Assembly (NCBI GenBank): GCA_902598405.1
Contig: CACKBQ010000012.1
Coordinates: forward strand, 1 to 38,039
Length of the DNA stretch: 38,039 nucleotides
DNA from: an uncultured Pelagibacteraceae bacterium
GTDB lineage: Bacteria > Pseudomonadota > Alphaproteobacteria > Pelagibacterales > AG-422-B15
Direction of reading: 5' to 3'
A model generated the notes under the pieces. It did not search any database and had not been told where the DNA came from. It saw only the letters and a list, made by a program, of their open reading frames with translations. This document shows, piece by piece, positions 35,434 through 38,039 of this stretch (the stretch's first letter is position 1; each line of letters opens with the position of its first letter). A program made the position numbers and the translations under genes.

Positions 35434-36760
35434 CAAGAGTGATCTAATAAAATATTTTGAAAACGGTATTAAGAATACCTCTGAAATTAAAATAGGTACG
35501 GAGCATGAAAAATTTATTTACCACAAAAGTGATCTAAGTTTAGTTCCCTATAGCGGCGATGTAAGTATTAACTCAATTTTTGAAGACTTTATTCAGGATG
35601 GTTGGAGACCGGTAATAGAGAACGAAAATATTATTGCACTCAATAAAGATAGGGCAAGTATAACTCTTGAACCCGGCGGTCAATTTGAATTATCAGGAGC
35701 ACCTCTAAAAACAATCCACGACACTTGTAAGGAAATAAATAATCATCTCGCTTTCACAAAAAAACTAGAAGAAAAATATAAAATTGGTTTCTTAGGACTG
35801 GGCTTCTTCCCAATTGGTGAGTTAAAAGATGTGCCAATGGTTCCAAAGAAAAGATATTCAGAGATTATGACTCCTTATATGAAATCAATCTCTGAATTAG
35901 GTCTAGAAATGATGTATCAATCAGCAACAGTTCAGGCTAATTTCGATTACATATCAGAAAGTGATATGCAAAGAAAAATTAATGTATCTGCATTCATTCA
36001 GCCAATTGTGACAGGCTTATTTTCAAACTCACCATTTAAAAATTCAAAGCTTTCTGGCTTTGAAACTTACAGAGGATATGTTTGGACAAAAACTGATCCA
36101 AACAGGACTGGTATTCCAAAGTTTTTGACTGAAAAAACTTTGAGCTTTGAGGAATACGTTGATTATGCCTTGCAGGTTCCTGTATATTCAATCATTAGAA
36201 ATAATTATTACCACAATTGTACAAAGTATACATTCCAAGATCTTTTGGATGGAAAAAATAATCAATTTGCGCCTGATGATATTTTAATTGAAGATTGGAT
36301 AAATCATATCTCTACTATCTTTACTGAAGTAAGGTTAAAAACTTTTATTGAGATGAGAGGCGCTGATGCAGGAAGTTATAATACACTCTGCGCTTTACCA
36401 GCTTTTTGGACAGGCATTTTATATCAAGAAGATGCATTAGAAGAAGCGTTCAAAATGATTAGTGAATTTAAATATGACGATTTAATTGAATTTAGGAGTC
36501 ATGTCTTATCAAATGGACTCAATTCCTCATATAAGAACAAAACTGGTTGGGAATTAGCAGAGAAACTACTGAATATCTCATTTGGGGGACTTAAGAGGCG
36601 AGGTAAGAAAAATTTATACGGAGATGATGAAACCGTTCACTTAGATTATTTATTTGAAGTAATCGATAAAAAAGAAACCGCATCAGAAAAAGCTAAAAAA
36701 CAATATTTTCAAGATGATAAATTGAACATCCAGAAGCTTTTTGAAGGCGAGTCTTTTTAA
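35426..36760 (+). CDS. gshA: Glutamate-cysteine ligase, plant/alphaproteobacterial type
   Basis: GshA makes gamma-glutamylcysteine, the first and rate-limiting step of glutathione synthesis. The 444 residues carry GTEHEKF near residue 22, the ASITLEPGGQFELSGAP block, GLGFFPIG and the FIEMRGADAG box typical of the GCS2 enzymes shared by plants and alphaproteobacteria, which are unrelated in detail to E. coli GshA. It starts inside the end of rsmE. gshB is not in this window. Its stop overlaps mscS convergently by four bases. Confidence 0.94.
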   Translation: MLSKSDLIKYFENGIKNTSEIKIGTEHEKFIYHKSDLSLVPYSGDVSINSIFEDFIQDGWRPVIENENIIALNKDRASITLEPGGQFELSGAPLKTIHDTCKEINNHLAFTKKLEEKYKIGFLGLGFFPIGELKDVPMVPKKRYSEIMTPYMKSISELGLEMMYQSATVQANFDYISESDMQRKINVSAFIQPIVTGLFSNSPFKNSKLSGFETYRGYVWTKTDPNRTGIPKFLTEKTLSFEEYVDYALQVPVYSIIRNNYYHNCTKYTFQDLLDGKNNQFAPDDILIEDWINHISTIFTEVRLKTFIEMRGADAGSYNTLCALPAFWTGILYQEDALEEAFKMISEFKYDDLIEFRSHVLSNGLNSSYKNKTGWELAEKLLNISFGGLKRRGKKNLYGDDETVHLDYLFEVIDKKETASEKAKKQYFQDDKLNIQKLFEGESF

Positions 36761-37839
36761 TTTTTTTCGATATAAATTGATTGAGAAGGAAAAGCGAAGC
36801 CAGCGCCATTTTTTTCAACAATTTCTTTTATTTCTAAAGCTAATTTTTCCTTGATCTCTAACCATTCCCCCCAATTTGTAGTTGTTGCAAAACAGTAAAT
36901 TAACAAATCTATTGAACTATCTGAAAACTTTTCAATTCTTACAAACAATGGCTGTTCAGAAGATTTAACAAAATTACCATCGTTTGTAATGTAGCTATCT
37001 ATTTCATCTCTAATTTTCCGCAATTGGTCGCGTGTTGTTCTATATTCTAAGCCGATATTCCAATATATACGCCTACTTTTCATATTGCTGAAATTTGTGA
37101 CGGCATTTTCAGCAAAATTAAAATTTGGAACCATAACGGGTGAAGAGTCAAATCTTCTAACTAATGTGGACCGAAAACCTATTTTTTCTACCACCCCTTC
37201 AACAATGTTTTCAACTTTAATCCAATCTCCATTTTGAAATCGTTTCTCTAATAAAATTAAAATACCTGATATCAGATTTTTAAATAAATCTTGGGCACCC
37301 AAAGCCACAGCCACACTGAGAAGTCCAAGTCCAGCAAGAATTGGTCCAACCTTTATTCCCCATATTTCTAAAACTGCTGCTGCTCCAATTACAAATATGA
37401 AGAATTTTAGAATTCTTACCCCCCAATCGATAAGATCATTTGTTAGCAATTCTCCCAATTTGTGAACAAATGATGAAATAGGATCAATAATTTTGTATAA
37501 AAACCAAAATATTTGAATTGTGATGAGTGAACGATTTAAATTTGCAGCAAATAGTTCAAGAGTTGTATTTAAATTTAAATATTGAGTGCTTATATATACG
37601 CCAATTACTAAAGGAAAAAATCTGAGAGGGCCGTCAAAGGCCTCAAGCATCGTATCGTCAATCTTAGTCTTAGATTTTTTTACAACAACCTTTAATCTAC
37701 CAATCACAATTTTTGAAAAAACTGATCTTAAAATTGTAAATATTAGGAGTATTACTATTGCGACTAAAATATTGTTCAGATCGATACCAAAAACTCCTTG
37801 GTTCCATACAGATGACACTAAATTTGCAAAATTTTCCAT
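36757..37839 (-). CDS. MscS-family mechanosensitive ion channel
   Basis: A small-conductance mechanosensitive channel homologue releasing solutes on osmotic downshock. The 360 residues have about four N-terminal hydrophobic segments, the pore helix LGLLSVAVALGAQDLF, then the beta domain FQNGDWIKVENIVEGVVEKIGFR and RFDSSPVMVPN and a cytoplasmic C-terminal part. Longer than E. coli MscS (286) because of an extra N-terminal membrane region, a common variant. It overlaps gshA convergently by four bases. Confidence 0.92.
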   Translation of the reverse strand: MENFANLVSSVWNQGVFGIDLNNILVAIVILLIFTILRSVFSKIVIGRLKVVVKKSKTKIDDTMLEAFDGPLRFFPLVIGVYISTQYLNLNTTLELFAANLNRSLITIQIFWFLYKIIDPISSFVHKLGELLTNDLIDWGVRILKFFIFVIGAAAVLEIWGIKVGPILAGLGLLSVAVALGAQDLFKNLISGILILLEKRFQNGDWIKVENIVEGVVEKIGFRSTLVRRFDSSPVMVPNFNFAENAVTNFSNMKSRRIYWNIGLEYRTTRDQLRKIRDEIDSYITNDGNFVKSSEQPLFVRIEKFSDSSIDLLIYCFATTTNWGEWLEIKEKLALEIKEIVEKNGAGFAFPSQSIYIEKN

Positions 37840-37881
37840 TGGCTAAACATACCTTATTTGTTTTGTTAAGAACAGATTTAG

Positions 37882-38039
37882 TTAGGCGAGAAAATTATTA
37901 ATTTCACTTGCAACATCCTCAGTTTTTTCAAGTGGGAGCATGTGCGATGTATCATCAATAAAACAAATTTCAGTTTGAGGATTTAATTTTTTAATTCTGT
38001 TTTGGCTTGTCTCATTACAAACAACGCTATTGGGTGTAA
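37882..38039 (-). CDS. Alpha/beta hydrolase, C-terminal end only
   Basis: The minus-strand frame entering at the right edge gives 51 residues: it begins TPNSVVCNETSQ, passes CFIDDTSHMLPLEKTEDV and ends EINNFLA before a TAA at 37884-37882. SHMLPLEK is the usual context of the catalytic histidine of alpha/beta hydrolase-fold enzymes, followed by the terminal helix. The nucleophile Ser and most of the fold lie outside the window, so the substrate cannot be judged. A 42-base gap separates it from mscS. Confidence 0.72.
   Translation of the reverse strand, partial: TPNSVVCNETSQNRIKKLNPQTEICFIDDTSHMLPLEKTEDVASEINNFLA

Overview
This window looks like core chromosome of a small-genome, AT-rich alphaproteobacterium, plausibly a marine one. 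By eye G+C is roughly one third. Genes overlap or sit a few bases apart, no stretch over 300 bases lacks a gene, and there are no insertion sequences, phage genes or CRISPR arrays. Alphaproteobacterial markers include a divergent HisRS, a tRNA-His without an encoded G-1, a DUF3035-type lipoprotein beside lspA, a DUF2093 protein beside xseA, a TIGR01459-type HAD protein beside ribF-ileS, and a plant/alphaproteobacterial-type glutamate-cysteine ligase. SAR11-, AEGEAN-169/HIMB59- or other low-GC marine lineages are possible; I cannot choose between them from sequence alone.

Region 1 (1-7.1 kb) is histidine and translation: the 3' part of hisD, infA, maf, a small CxxC protein, tRNA-Phe and tRNA-His, an inward-facing MFS transporter, then hisS-hisZ-hisG. 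In front of hisS lies the most interesting signal of the window: an 11-residue leader ORF (MFKFKHHHYHI) with four His codons out of five positions, followed by two mutually exclusive RNA hairpins, the second ending in a T-run. This has the layout of a histidine attenuator, here placed before the genes for charging tRNA-His (hisS) and for the first, feedback-controlled enzyme of histidine synthesis (hisZ/hisG). A strong terminator closes the operon.

Region 2 (7.1-10 kb) is groES-groEL, with a clear promoter overlapped by an inverted repeat, and a short-chain dehydrogenase. Region 3 (10-17.9 kb) is a + strand run: HAD protein, ribF, ileS, lspA, acidic lipoprotein, SbmA/BacA-like transporter and a compact phosphoglucose isomerase. 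Region 4 (17.8-24.5 kb) holds rsmD, an RsuA/RluB pseudouridine synthase, tadA, an ACAD10/11-type acyl-CoA dehydrogenase, a possible 55-residue small protein, a class V aminotransferase-fold protein, an ACAD10/11-type kinase and purD. The dehydrogenase and kinase together resemble a split version of the mammalian ACAD10/11 fusion proteins.

Region 5 (24.6-38 kb) starts with xseA, a DUF2093 protein and an M23 peptidase. A long minus-strand series follows for the cell envelope (lpxL, lpxK, waaA, DUF374 acyltransferase, msbA-like ABC exporter) with pmbA and ubiA upstream. Divergent from ubiA are rsmE and gshA. The window closes with an MscS-type channel and the C-terminal end of an alpha/beta hydrolase, both on the minus strand.
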